Positions 1-12,478 of a stretch of 64,000 nt of DNA are shown here, piece after piece; within the stretch, counting starts at the first letter, position 1; the number at the start of each line of letters is the position of its first letter. Under the pieces are notes generated by a model, which did not search any database, was not told the DNA's origin, and saw only the letters and a list, made by a program, of their open reading frames with translations. Location: assembly GCA_011009095.1 (NCBI GenBank), contig VTPC01090550.1:167834-231833 (forward strand), written 5' to 3'. Position numbers and translations under genes: made by a program. The stretch comes from Ignelater luminosus (taxonomy: Eukaryota; Arthropoda; Insecta; Coleoptera; Elateridae).

Positions 1-3000
1 AACCAATTTGTTTATCAATCTCTAGAGTTTTAGTGTTTTACGGCAAAAAGTAATTATCGTGTATGTTTTAAAAACGATAACAAAATAATTTGCAGTAATA
101 AGATGGTAAACTTGCGAGTATATAAATAAAACAGTAAACAGATACATAAAGTGATATTGAAAATGAGAACTGCTGTCAATTTTTATTTGAATTTTACTTG
201 TTATTCAATACTACTGGAGTTGCAACACAAGATCTAGGTGGACATTGGTTAATATCCTTGAAATGCAAGTAAACCTATCGGAATACAAAACTAATACCAC
301 AAAATATCTCTTTATTAAACAACAAAATGCATTTTTAATTAAGTACCTGTAATTTTCGTTTATTCTTTTTGTATAACAGTATAATTGGTGCCCTACTGTG
401 TGTTAACCTACAAATGACTTGTTAGAATTAGAATTAATTAGTAGTTCATTTGTAGTAATAATGACAATAACATATCTACATAATAATAAAGTTCAGTTTA
501 GGACAAAACTATAGTTCAATTATCTGGTAACTTAATCAGAAACAAATTTGACAACCCTGAAAGTAACTAAAACACGCCAGCTCTGGCAATGTTGATAGTG
601 ACTGTTGAACCTGTTGAACGGCGTTTCTTCCGCCATTTGGTTACATTTTAAATGATACAGTAAATAAAGACGATCATTTTTAGCAAATTAAAAATTTTAA
701 ATAAAGATAATATTGAGAAATTTGTGAAATTGAAAGCTATTTAAACCAATCATAATTTTAAATAACATAACATTTAAATTATTCATTCGTATCAACAATA
801 AATAATGAAATTTCCTAATAAGAATTGATGCATGTAGTACCAACCAACTGTCAAATTGACACTGTATATTGGTTTATCTATTAAACATTTTATCATCATA
901 CAATGTATTTTGTGTTTTGTATTTTAAAACTACCGATATTAAATTATTTAATAATATTTAACTGACAATAAATCATCATTTAAGGTTAAAACAAACTGTA
1001 AGCAAATTATCTTTAGAGGTTATGTTCATAGATCCTTTCTAATCATGTTCCTAATTGGTATCTTATTGGTAATTAACTTTCTTATAAAGATCTAAAATGA
1101 AATCTTAAAACTATACAGATAACCACAACAAGATTAAAAAACCTGTTGTGTGACAAATGTGATAATTTCTAATTTTTATTGAGTTTTGACAAGTTACAAC
1201 ACACATGAAAATTATTTATTTTTAATGGTAAGTAACATTAGAATCACTTTAGTGTTTTCCATCTGTGCTAATTAATTATAATGCTTTTAAGTAACAAGAA
1301 TCTGAACTTGGAAATATCCTTTAAATCCCCAGTATCCCATCAATGGATAACATTGTTGAAGAATGCCTGCATACCAAACTTCAAGGTGGATTTCAAGTAA
1401 TGCACTAAGCCACTCTGGATAAAATATCGAGTGGATACTATTATGATTTATAAAATAATGGACGGTTATGTGGAAAAATAGTTTATTGTGTATTATATGT
1501 AGGTCTGATTTTCTAAATACAATCTACTGTTACTTGTAATTGTATTTTAAAATAAATTATAAACTTTATTAAAGCATCTGATCTCGTCTCTTAATGAATT
1601 GGAGACAATTAACCTGTTATAATTATTATTACATAATTTGGTTTACAGAAATCTTCGAAACTCTTCTGTAAATTGTCTCATAACTAAGTATGAAGTAAAC
1701 ATTGATGTAACTACTTATTTACTCCTGGTATATTCTTAAGAACCATTTTTGTGTTTAATTATATAATAATTTACTATGTGATATGCATAAACACAGATAT
1801 GATATAAATGAACACTTCTCAGAATTTTACATTGCAAGACAAAACATACGTAGTACTTCCAACCAGATATAAGTTGTGTAGTGAAATTACATAAGAAATT
1901 TTTTTTTAAAATTGCCATATTGCTAATATTATGGTTATTAATAAGAACACCTTATCAACTATTGTATAAATGGTTTATCAATATAAAAATAACAAGATTG
2001 TAGTTGTAGTAAAGCAGGCTAGATACTTAAACAACATAGCGCACAATAAATTTGGTTTCCGATTTAGGGATTTTTTAATTTCTTGTAAAAGTACTCATCG
2101 CAGGTAACAGCAATTACCAATGTATAATACTAACTCATTCTTGTTTGCTTCTTATTATTGTGATCTTCACTTATACACAATTCCAGTAATGCAGTGGTGG
2201 TTGTAATACTTAAAAGCATTTAAAATGAATAAAATTAAAAATGTACTAATAACAATGTTTTATTTTATGGCAGAATTTATTAATTATTAAATACATAACC
2301 TAGAAATGTCAATTTGACAGTCTGCAGGCAGCCAACCAAACTAAAACTGCCATTTTTCAAATCAAATGGTTCTGCTGAGCGTTAAATTATACCAAATTGT
2401 AAATTAATTTTTGTTTATGTATCTTATCAATTTTTCAATATTATTTTTTTTTATTCTCTTTACTTCTACATAAGTAAAAAATAAAAAGAGAAATTCTCTC
2501 CTTATTAATAAGTTGCAATAATGAAAGTATATCGTACCTAGTACTAATTTAATGCATTATGGTAATTACACTTTAATCAACTGGTGAACCGTAAGTCAGG
2601 CTCATTAAGTGAAATTAATAAATAAATAAATAATGAGAAATATAGATAATGTTCTTTTTCCTATTGCGTAAAATGCACGATTCACTTGCAGTTTGTGAGC
2701 AAGAAAATTATTGAAAAGAAATGTTTTTCTTTTAATAAACCAAATTTCTTAATTAAACCAATGATTTCACCTTGAAGACAAAGTAATCGAACTTGTTTAT
2801 AGTTACGAAACGACTTTGAAATTATCCTATTGTCGAACTGAAATGTTCCGAAGAACAGGAAACACACTGATTATTTATGGGTTTTTCTCTCATACTGCGT
2901 TACAAAATTTAAATTGTATCTAGGTAAAGGTTATTTTGTAAATTTGTACAAGTGTATGGAAACATTTAAGAATCGTTAATTTAGATATAAAAGAGTGAAG

Positions 3001-3329
3001 GGCATCGCTGTGCTCCTTAACATTTTATTCAAATTAGCCTTGTTTGGTTTCTCATTGTAAGTTAAGGTTATTTGTTTAGATAATGAAGTCTTTTTTTTAT
3101 TTTCTCATGCTCCGGTTAAAACTTATTTGAAGATTGGTTTGGAATTTTTTGTGATAAGAAAAATTAAAATCTTTTTCCACTTCAATCTGAATATACAAAA
3201 TGGAAAAATCTTTCTGATCTAAATAGTTAAAGATTCAATTCTGTAGGATTTTCATTTTTTTATGTTGCGCATCTCATTGCTTTGCATAGCAGCAAAAGTG
3301 TAAGACGATATTATCAAAAAGAAACTCAG
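1..3329. other. AT-rich non-coding sequence
   Basis: Apart from the dispersed repeat at 1085-1290, I see no gene, RNA or clear transposon. It is either upstream of Ptp10D or its first intron. Open frames here are 60 codons or less and lack recognisable content. Confidence 0.6.
1085..1290. repeat. Dispersed repeat, copy 1 (pair with 9560-9740)
   Basis: Shares a colinear run of words with 9560-9740: CTAAAATGAAAT, GTGACAAATGTG, GTTTTGACA, AGAATCACTTT, TTAATTAATT. Moderate identity by eye. No coding capacity seen. Confidence 0.6.
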
Positions 3330-3984
3330 AAAAAATAGTTTAGCCTAAACAGAGGGACGTGCAAGATGGTTTCCACGCAGGGTATAAAAACAGAAAACTA
3401 TACCCATACTTAATTGGCTTAAAAAAACTTTTGATTTCGTAAATACTAAATAGAAGTTGAATTTGGAACAGCCTAAAGAGCAAATAAATGAACGATGATC
3501 TGATGGAAACGCTAATACAATCAACCAAATTACGACTAGGGAATATGAAATCCAAGAGATTTATTACAACAGAAGAAGTATGACGGGGAGGGGTGCTAAG
3601 CCCGTTACTGTTTACCTGTGTTATAGGCGACGAGATAGTAGATGAGTGTAACCAAAAAATCAAAAGGTTTTATTTAGGCTGTAGAAAAGTGCAACAAATT
3701 AACTTAAAAGTGTATGCTTTTGATGATATATGGTAAAGTGTGAAATCAAGTGCTACAAAAAAATAATCTTGAACGTAATGTATGTAAGTAGATAAAACCA
3801 AAGTGATGATAGTCTGTGAGTTACAAGATTTCTTTACGTTGTTTCTGAGGTTTTCCACCCATAACTCGTGAACGGTAAGATATTTTGTTTTGCTGTCTGG
3901 GCAAAGTTGTAACCGAAATCAGAAAGAATTAATTCAAAATTTGGGTTTCGAAAATGATGTCAATGTTGCATTATGAATGATGTT
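3330..3984 (+). pseudogene. Non-LTR retrotransposon reverse transcriptase relic (5' part)
   Basis: Translated across several frames, the + strand shows reverse-transcriptase landmarks: a FxAGYKNRKLY-like segment, KKTFDFVN (the DFKKAFD region), then NDDLMETLIQSTKLRLGN, a RGGVLSPLLF segment (RQG-x-LSPLLF motif, with a stop where RQ would be) and VYAFDDI (the F/YADD catalytic box, with an altered first Asp context). There are several stops and frameshifts. A hAT MITE interrupts the copy at 3993. Only a fragment is present. The family is LINE-like (RT with YADD), and I cannot assign the clade. Confidence 0.7.
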
Positions 3985-3992
3985 ATTTGCAA

Positions 3993-4807
3993 CAGAGCTG
4001 GGTAAGTACATCACAAATGTACTTGAAAAACCATAAATAAATCTTTTTTTTGTACTTGTACTTGTACTTAAGTACATTCTATTGGTAATGTATTTTGTAG
4101 TTGTACTTATAAATCCAAAGTTTGATTAGTACTTGCACTTGGTACTTAAATACATCTGACCTAGTATATTCAAGTACAAGTAGAAGTACAAGTACTTTTC
4201 CAAATACAGGTGCTTTCTCAATCTATATAAGTACTACTTCTTGCATAAAATGTAAATTTTTCTATTACACTCTTCTCAGATATATCACAAGTCGCACTAT
4301 TCTATTCTTCTATTCTGTGTTTAATACAGCTTTTGGTGTTTGTGAAGACTGCAATCTGATGGTGCTACTACTAGAGATTGTCGATGTTTTATCCTTAGAT
4401 TTAGAAAAATTCCTTATATAAGTATATGCTGATGGACCTAATACCGTTTCTTTTACTTTTTTAATTGACTTTTACATTGGGAAAAGTTTATTATATTTTG
4501 TTTTTCATTATTAAGATAAAACCAAAGTTAATATAAACTAACTAAAAATTTATATTGTGGCTAGGATAAAGACATTCATCATATGTTTTTTATTATATTT
4601 TTTATACTGCTTACGTAACAAAATAAATTTATAAAAGTACTTGGAAAAGTACTTATAAGTTAGGAAATCAGTACATTTTATCTGTATTTAAGTACGTTTG
4701 TATTTAAATACTTTTATATTTTAAAGTACTTAGTACTTGTACTTAAGTACTTACAGAAAAATGTACTTTGTACTTAAGTACGTTTGTGATGTACTTACCC
4801 AGCTCTG
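3993..4807. mobile_element. hAT-type MITE with perfect 8-bp target duplication
   Basis: Terminal inverted repeats: CAGAGCTGGGTAAGTACATC at the left, and GATGTACTTACCCAGCTCTG at the right. ATTTGCAA stands immediately outside both ends (3985-3992 and 4808-4815), a perfect 8-bp duplication as hAT elements make. The 815 bp interior is largely runs of AGTACTTGTACTTAAGTAC-like words and encodes no transposase, so the copy is non-autonomous. Confidence 0.93.
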
Positions 4808-4815
4808 ATTTGCAA

Positions 4816-4985
4816 TAGATAGATGGGTTGCACTGTCTTTGGTTCAAAAAACTCAAATAGGAAGAATTTCTGAAGAAACTCCCTGTTCGTCCGCTTCTAG
4901 CATTTTTAGATTCTATACGTCAAGATGAATGCCTTACGGGTCCTGTAACATTTTGTATGTATATTGGAAATTGTCGTACCTGCGG
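4816..4985 (+). pseudogene. Probable continuation of the reverse transcriptase relic
   Basis: Sequence after the MITE's right target-site copy. It gives short LINE-like stretches such as RLLAFLDSIRQ in shifting frames. Assignment rests on position, right after the MITE that splits the RT relic, and not on a clear motif. Confidence 0.35.
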
Positions 4986-5462
4986 CTGCATTTGGCGCTG
5001 TTGCAGGGTCAGAAATTTTGCATAGATGCTTAGTACCGATTAGTTTTGTTTTGTTAAAAAGAAATCAAGTTTTCCTTATATTTACAGATTTACAAAAAAA
5101 GACAACAGCGTGAGGTTAAACTGTCATAAAATCATAACCTTAAAGCACATTAAACGTCAATAAGATTTTACAAGCCGAAATAATAAATAAACAGCCCGAT
5201 TTATAATATTCAAACTGTCATTCTTCCACAGCCATATACAACCCAGAAACATCGTGAACGCTGTATACGTATTTAAGCTCAATGTACATAGATTTTAAGT
5301 GTGTAGTTTTTGTTTGTTTTTTTAAATCAGGATCCACGTAACTTACTGTCATGATGAAAAACAAATATATGCATCATAGGCGTAACATCACGCAAACTGA
5401 AAAAGTATAATGTATGGATGTGGCAGCGGTTCGTGGAAGTAATCAAATGACTAAGAATCCAT

Positions 5463-6105
5463 TTAATTTTTAATTTTTTTATCTCCTGCAAGAGATTTTT
5501 TCTTGGGAGTTATGCAACGCTTCTTAGAGCACGGGCCTAAATTCGACGCAGTCCAACTGGGGACAAAACTGGACGCGACCCGAAGAAAACCCGGTAACTT
5601 GTTGATCGACCTGACAGACAGAAACAGCCCGAGAGTTCCGACAGAGAAGCCCGGAATGGCGAGAAGTCCAAAAGGCCCGACAGGCCCGAGCGCTCCAACA
5701 TGCTGCAGGTCCGAATGGACCGAATGATCTGAGAAGCCCGAAAGGTTCAGAAATCCAAAAGCCCCAACAGACCTGTACAACCCGAGAGATCCAAACGGCC
5801 CGATAGACCCGAAGGGCCAAGTCCAAAAGGCTCGACAGGCCTGATGGCCCGAGAGATCCTAACAGTCCGACAGACCCGAGAAGTTCGAAGGACCGAGAGA
5901 TTCAAAAACCCCGTATGACTCGACAGGCCCGAGAGTTCCAAACGGCCCGATAGTCCCGAAGGGCCAAAAAGTCGAAAAGGCTTGACATGCCTGGCGGCCC
6001 GACAGACACCAGAAGCCCGAAGGGCCGAGACATCTAAAAGCCCCAACAGACCCGTATGACTCTACAGGCCCGAGAGATTCAAAAGGCGGAATAGACCCGA
6101 AACAC
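5463..6105 (-). repeat. GC-rich minisatellite-bearing repeat, copy A
   Basis: Degenerate GC-rich repeats of GGCCCGA-AGAGTCCAAA-type words, reverse complement of the 10.4, 46.0 and 52.7 kb copies. On the - strand its end carries AGGCCCGTGCTCTAAG, then words shared with 46389-46465 (AACTCCCAAGAAA, GGAGAT-AAAA). All frames look open and Gly/Ser/Leu-rich, a by-product of the repeat; I do not regard it as protein-coding. Confidence 0.8.
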
Positions 6106-6369
6106 TGAAAACTAAGATTAAACCGGTAACCGAATTAAACGAACTTAAAACACCCTAAGCCCTTCAAATGTGTATTTGTGTTGGACTTGGATGATTCACA
6201 CGCATGCTGTTTGCGTAAGAAATCTCATGTTAAAGCTAATTGAAGTACGCGTTATACAGTTGACCTTGTTCTCAGGTGTGTTACGATATCTGCGTAATGA
6301 AAATAAAACGGAAAATAAAAGTGTTGGTTTTATTAAATAAAATTTGTTAAGAAATTGAGAAAATCCCTT

Positions 6370-6472
6370 ACTTATTGCATCAAACTTAAAAAAAAACCTT
6401 TATCCCCTACTACATGCCATGTAAGTAAAATATCCCTTAATTAAGGGACAAATCCCGCAGGTTGGCAACACT
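6370..6472. repeat. Dispersed repeat ending GGCAACACTG, copy 1
   Basis: TTATCCCCTACTACATGCCATGTAAGTA-AAATATCCCTTAATTAAGGGA then GGTTGGCAACACTG. Matches 46920-46995 over about 80 bp. It contains the palindrome CCCTTAATTAAGGG. Confidence 0.75.
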
Positions 6473-9400
6473 GTATTCTTTTTGTAAACGTAGATGAATA
6501 GGAAATGGATGTATGCAGCAACACAACTAACGGGTATACGCTTTGACTGCCGTAATATAGGAAGTGTGGGTTAAAGGGAAGAAAAGATTTAAAGTTTTGG
6601 TGGACTTGTACAGTCAGGATAATCCTAAACGGGTCCAAATTCAAAAATTGAACTCTAGTGTAGCAACGACGCTTCCAATTAATTCTCTATGCATGAGAAT
6701 ATCTTAGGAAAGATCACAAGTAATCATTGTTGCTGCAACAGTAATACGCAATATAGTGATTGAAGAAAAACACGAGGTTCTTCCCAATGATCTCAACATA
6801 ATTCAAGTTAACAATTTATTGATTTTCCAGTATTATGTTTCAACTTATTGGGTCGGTTTCTGCTTTCATCATTAGACTTGAACACTCTCTAATTACCATG
6901 GCATGCGATTTTGTTGTTTTTCTTCTTGTCAAGATCAGATAAAGCTATTTCTTTTTAAATTTTTAAAGAAGCTTAATCTACTCAGCGGAGGCTTGGGCTT
7001 GTGGTTTTAATCTTCCTACCTGATGTTGGTGTCATGGTTACTGGTGCTATGGTAACCAGTAATTGTTAGCTAGAAGTCCCGGATTCTAAAGTTTTCCCCA
7101 GAAGAAAAACAAAACAAGAAAGAAAATAGAGAAATAGATGGAGTTCAAACAACCAGGAACCAGAAATGTTTATTGTATAGAATTAGTTTTGTTAATTAAA
7201 TAAATTTTATGAAATAGTTGAAAGAAGATGTGAAAAAATATATGTTATCAAAGTTAGTTGATACGATTGCTATTGTGAATTTGTATTAATTGAATTAATA
7301 AATATTTTTGTGTATTGTGTTCCCTAAGCAAGAGCTTTATAAAACTTGGTTAGAAGAGAACACACACCTTATGTTATAAATGCTGTTCACGACCATTTTG
7401 CGTAAGGGTTGACCATGATATTGTTTTGCTAGTTGTTACATCTGAAATATATTCAGCAGTTATGTTAAGGTTGGCTGTACAATTTCTGCGCAAAAAGCCG
7501 ATAAGCCATGTTGCCAGAAATATCTTTTTTACAAGATTTTTAAAGATATTTTCTTAATTACCAGTCGCGGCAACACTGTCATTTTTAACCTAAATGTAAA
7601 ATTAACCTAAAATTAACTTCACAATATGTCAAGATTGTCATATTTCCATGGCCAACAAAAAGATTCTAGTTCTTCTATTTAAAACTTGCTAGAGATCTAC
7701 AAAAGATCTTCAGTTTCAAATCACAATTAAAGAAATCTAATTTTGTAGTTTTTTTAATTCTAAATTTCGTTTTTCGACCTTTCTTAAAGTTACTTATAAA
7801 CTCATCATCTATTTGAATTCTCTTTAAAACAGGTCATTGCATATTTCATCAAATTCATGTAAATTATCCTATTTTGGTTTGGAAATAATATCTTGACCAT
7901 CTTGTTGTAAGTTGAGTCGTTGACATTACACGCGTTTTGCATATTTATTGTTAAAATATTGTTTACAAATTTCTCAGAAATCGTTCTTGCTTCTTTTCTT
8001 ATTGGCTGGCTTTCTATAAACGGAAAGTTTTTCAAGTAGGAAGAGCATCGGTTTCCTGCATATTTTAATTTTAAGTAATTGTTTTCACTTAGCAACTTTT
8101 TATGCTGTTAGATTGAACACAATGTTGGTTTTATTGCAGCTATAATTTTATGGTCGATGATTTTTCAAAGCCAGTGGATTTATGGGATTTAATAATAAAA
8201 TAGGGATTACTAATTCTCTTGAAGGATATTATTCGTTTTAATTCAGAAATCATCAAGAGTTAAAACGTTTTTAAATTGGAAACCTTTTGAGAACTAAAAG
8301 GTCATAAATGGAAATGTTAACGATGTGTTCAGATTTAAACGTTTTAAGTATTTTATTTTTGTAATAATTATCATTTTTATTATAATTAAGTAAAGTGGAG
8401 GACAACGCTCGTCTTATTCATTTATTAAACGTATGACTAAACGATTAAATTTTAGCAATAAAAATGTCAATATTAATTGTCTAGTGTTTCTTAGAAATGA
8501 TGTTATGCAATTTTATAATTTTCCCTAGTACAGCTGACTAGGCTAATAAAGTTTTTAATGTAGAATAATTAGCGCTAAAACGGCGTCGTGTTTGTTTTGT
8601 TTTGTTATTTTATAAACGTTCACTATTTCGTAATAAATGTGAAATTACAATTTCTGTATTTGACTTTTCTGTTAAATCCCTAAATGCAACGCACCTGTTT
8701 TCACTTGTATATGTATACCTAACAAATGTTAAATTGTCACTGTTCCAAGGTGCAAGATTATCATCAAAACAGTTAAATGCCAGTGTAAATTTGCATAATT
8801 TAGTAATGACACGGAGCTCTTTCGAGTGTGTATTTGTGGTATTTGTATGTAAATAACCAAGAGTTTTGTTACTCATGTTTGTTCCGCACGCGTTAATTAG
8901 TGTAATTTTTAGTATGTGCTGCTTTTTTTTAATAATTTAATTGGGTTATGTCAGGATTTTTTGAAATTTGAAATCCTATAAACGAAGATTTTCTTTTAAT
9001 TCGTCCTTCTTTATTTAAATATAAAGAATATCTTTTGCCTGATCTCAGTATTCATGTTAAAGCGTTTTTTGTGTATGATTCACACTGTTTTGTAATTGCA
9101 TATTTTTAAGATATTCTTGAAAGAATTAGAATAATATGATTTAACTCTCGCTTAAAATAATTTACTGTTATTACCTTCGACTTTACCGAAAACTTTAATG
9201 ATTTAATCTCGGATTTTGTTGTAAAAGCTCACCGGATGGTCTGTGATGCTGATTACCAGTATTGAGCAATATTTGGAATTTAAACATTTCTGGCGGATTA
9301 ATCGTTGTGATCATATTTATCCGTGACTTCTTTTTACTGAAGAGTGGTTTTTAGTAATCCCACTTTTTCAATATGTAATCTACATATTGCAGTTATTACG

Positions 9401-9559
9401 TTACTTACTTCTTTCTCTAATGCTCCCTCTTCTTTTTTATGTGAAATATTTTTTTTTTGTCTTTTACTCATTTTTTGTAATTGTGGGAGTAATTGTATTA
9501 ACTGACATCTAATTTTTATAATTTTAAAAAATCGGAAATCATGAAGTTACCTCGTTACA
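6473..9559. other. AT-rich non-coding sequence
   Basis: No gene recognised. It includes a GCAACACTG word at about 7570 resembling the ends of the 6.4 and 46.9 kb repeat, and scattered short open frames without family features. Confidence 0.55.
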
Positions 9560-9745
9560 AATAACTAAAATGAAATTTTAAAGTTATACATTAACCAGCA
9601 GAACAAGAATTAAAACAACTCGGATGTGACAAATGTGGTAATTTCCAATTTTCATTTAGTTTTGACACGTTAGAATATTTAGAATCACTTTTTAGTATTT
9701 TCAATCTGCGTTAATTAATTGGCTAAAATGCTTATAGGTATTATG
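9560..9745. repeat. Dispersed repeat, copy 2 (pair with 1085-1290)
   Basis: Direct-orientation partner of the 1.1 kb copy, with small indels. The type of element is not recognised. Confidence 0.6.
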
Positions 9746-10404
9746 ATAAACTGCCAACATTGCGCACATATTCATCACCAAAAATAAATATAATAATAGT
9801 AGTTTCAGAATGAGTTAATGTAAAATATTACTGATGTACATAATAAAAATAATATTTTTTTTTTGATATTTTGACAAACCATGACCGAGACCAATATCTC
9901 GTAACCAAGACAAATCGACCATACTTTTCTTTAGGTCTAATCATCAAAAATCCACCATATCATTCCTCTGTCGCATTCCCAAACCCCCTGAATTTAAGAA
10001 AATGATTTTGTTTAAATTTGCACACCCTATATGCGATAAAGAAACTATAAGAGTACAGTTTGTCATTTGGATGAAAGGAAAACTTTCTTTTGAAAGAGTG
10101 ACTCTCTGTCGAAAAATCAATATTAACAAAGTTTTCCATTTGTCAAGCAATTTTTCATACACGCTGTATACAGAGACTTCTACCGTATCAGTTTGTTGAA
10201 TGATACTATATTGATCTTACAGTTGTATTTAGCTTATGATCGATTTTTAAATCGCAAAAGTTAATACATGAATTCCTAGATACACAAATGAAAAACCAAA
10301 ATTCGTCTCCTACTGTTTATAAACCTAGTTAAAGGGCTTTACATCTTGAGTATGTATATTATTGATAAAACATGTAACGAATTAGAAAGTTTTGGTCGAG
10401 GAGG

Positions 10405-11226
10405 TAGAGGCCTGCACTGGCCGGGTTTTCTAGTCTGGTCTTTACACAGCTCGGGTTCGGGGCCGGCCGGGCATCAGTTTAAAGATTTATCGGGCTTTTT
10501 GGGCCTACATTCGGTCTTGTCGGGTCTGCAAGCTGTTGAAGCCTGTCGAAACTCTCGGCCCTGTCGAGCTTTTTCGACTTCTCGGCCCATCGGGTTTTTC
10601 AGACCTTTCGGGCCTTTTTGATTTCTTGGCCCTTTGAGCCTATTGGGCCGTTTTGATCTCTCGGGTCTGCTGGGCCTTTTGAACTTTCGACCCTTCAGGT
10701 CTGTCAGGCCGCTTTGATCTTTCGGCCCTGTCAAGCCTCTTGGACTTCTTGGCCCATCGTATTTATCGGACCGTTCTGGCCGTCGGGCATTTTTGACTTC
10801 TTCGCCCTTCGGGGCTATCAGGCCGTTTCGATCTCTCAAACCTGTTGGGCCTTTTGAACTTCTGACCCTTCGAGTCTGTCAGGTCGATTTGATCTCTCGG
10901 CCCCGTCAAGCCTTTTGGACTTCTCGGCCCTTCGAGTCTATAGGATCGTTTTGATTTCTCGAGCCTGTTGGACCTCTAGGGTCTCAGGCTGTCGGGCTTT
11001 TTCGACTTCTGGCCCTTCGGGACTGTTGGGCTGTCTCGATCTTCCCGGCTTGTCGGGCCTTTTGGGCTTCAGGCTCTTCGGATCTATCGGACCGTTATGA
11101 TCTCTTGGGTTTGTCGTTTGGGCCTCTTAAGCTGTTCGGGTCCCCAGGCCAATTTGAACCTCTCGTTACCGGGATTTTTTTGTCTCCAGTCTTGGGCCTG
11201 GAAATTTCGGCCCGTGCAGAGATCTA
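10405..11226 (+). mobile_element. Minisatellite-bearing non-autonomous element with hAT-like ends, copy B
   Basis: Left end TAGAGGCCTGCACTGGCCG and right end CGGCCCGTGCAGAGATCTA are imperfect inverted repeats. CGAGGAGG (10397-10404) and CGAGGAGA (11227-11234) flank them, matching at 7 of 8 bases, as an 8-bp target duplication would. The 822 bp interior is a degenerate array of CGGGCCTTTTGGACTTCTCGGCCCTTCGGG-like words, far richer in GC than its surroundings. No transposase is encoded. The hAT assignment is inferred from duplication length and the end sequence. Confidence 0.72.
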
Positions 11227-11489
11227 CGAGGAGATACAAAATGAAAATTGAAGATAAGTTGTGAGTACTGCAGTGTTGCCAAGTATGGAGACTTTTCCTC
11301 AAATTGGAAATTTTTGAACTTAATGGAGAAATTATGAGGATCTTAAAAAAGTGGGGATTATCGATGACAGCTATTTCTGAGTAAATTTGCAACTTAGTTG
11401 TTTTTTAATGGAAAAATAATGTTATTGAATAGTTTTTGGAAAACTAACAATTGTTACTCGGATCTTCTAATGATTCTTAAGTAGGTCTA

Positions 11490-12478
11490 TGGCTAATTTT
11501 TCCAAAAAGTCCCTTTTAGCCACAATTGGATTTGGATTGTTAGCATTATATATAACAAATGCATTGATTGCAGCAATGTTTAGAAGATTGTAGAATACTA
11601 CCACGAACCATCTTCTTGTCGGTCTGTATCCACGCCACCTTCTGTTTGATTATATTCACATATAGTCATCATCATGCACGGTTGATAGCAATAAAATATT
11701 TTTGAATTTTTTTTTTTAGGATGTAGGGAAGCAATGTACTATTTTCTTGAAATCCAAAGGTGCTTGATCCCACAGGACCACCACGATCTTCTACAAATTC
11801 AAGTGGCAACTGCTTTTTGTTCTTTCTAATTGTTCCCAATAGAGTTGGTTTATGTTCATTTAGCAAGGTGTCTGCAAGTTCCTTACTTGTGAACCAATTA
11901 TCAGTTGTAACATTCCGATTCGAGCCGAAAATATAGGTTTACATAACCGTGTCACAACTGCACTTGCACTCGTATTTATCCCGAAAGGGTCTGGAGGCTG
12001 CTTACCTACATAGACTTCTAAGTTGCTTGAGTGGAACATCTTCGCGTCAGATAAGGCAAATATTTTTATTCCATACTTGTTCGGCTTACTTGGAATGTAT
12101 TGTCGCTTCCAGCTTTTCGTCAACTGTTACAAATTCTGAAACTTATCGACTTGTTTATATTTTTTACAATTAACACTTTCATATATCAAATCTCTCTTTG
12201 AGTCCTCTAGTTGTTCTGATTGGCACAGGCAAATGTTTGACAATATTTTTAGATCGAGTTCTAACACGTCATCGCTGCGAGAGATGCTTTTGTCATGCGG
12301 TTTCTTTACCTTGACCCAAAAAGAAAAGCCGTTGATGGTTCAACTCATCCTCATGGTTACTATCTAAATCTTCTTTTGTGTCATTATCACTTTCTTGTTC
12401 TTCCACTTGATCTTCTTCATCTTCGTCTGTTTCATCGTTTTTACTTTTACCAATTTCTATATTCTGATAACACAAGTT
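11490..12478 (-). pseudogene. Degenerate piggyBac-family transposase (second family)
   Basis: Read from high to low coordinates on the - strand: an acidic N-terminal stretch near 12300-12475 (DETDEDEEDQVEEQESDND), then the core at 11865-12120 (YIPSKPNKYGIKIFALSDAK, LEVYVGKQPPDPFG), then TLLGTIRKNKKQLPLEF at about 11800-11850, and a C-terminal RRWFVVVFYNLLNIAAINAF near 11560-11630. Frameshifts and stops separate the parts. It differs from the 40 kb element in sequence, so two piggyBac lineages are present. No TTAA-bounded ends identified. Inactive. Confidence 0.8.

Noticed and set aside
5524-6046. Gly/Ser/Leu-rich open frames on both strands
   Set aside because: Overlapping open frames on both strands come from the GC-rich minisatellite, which is short of stop codons.
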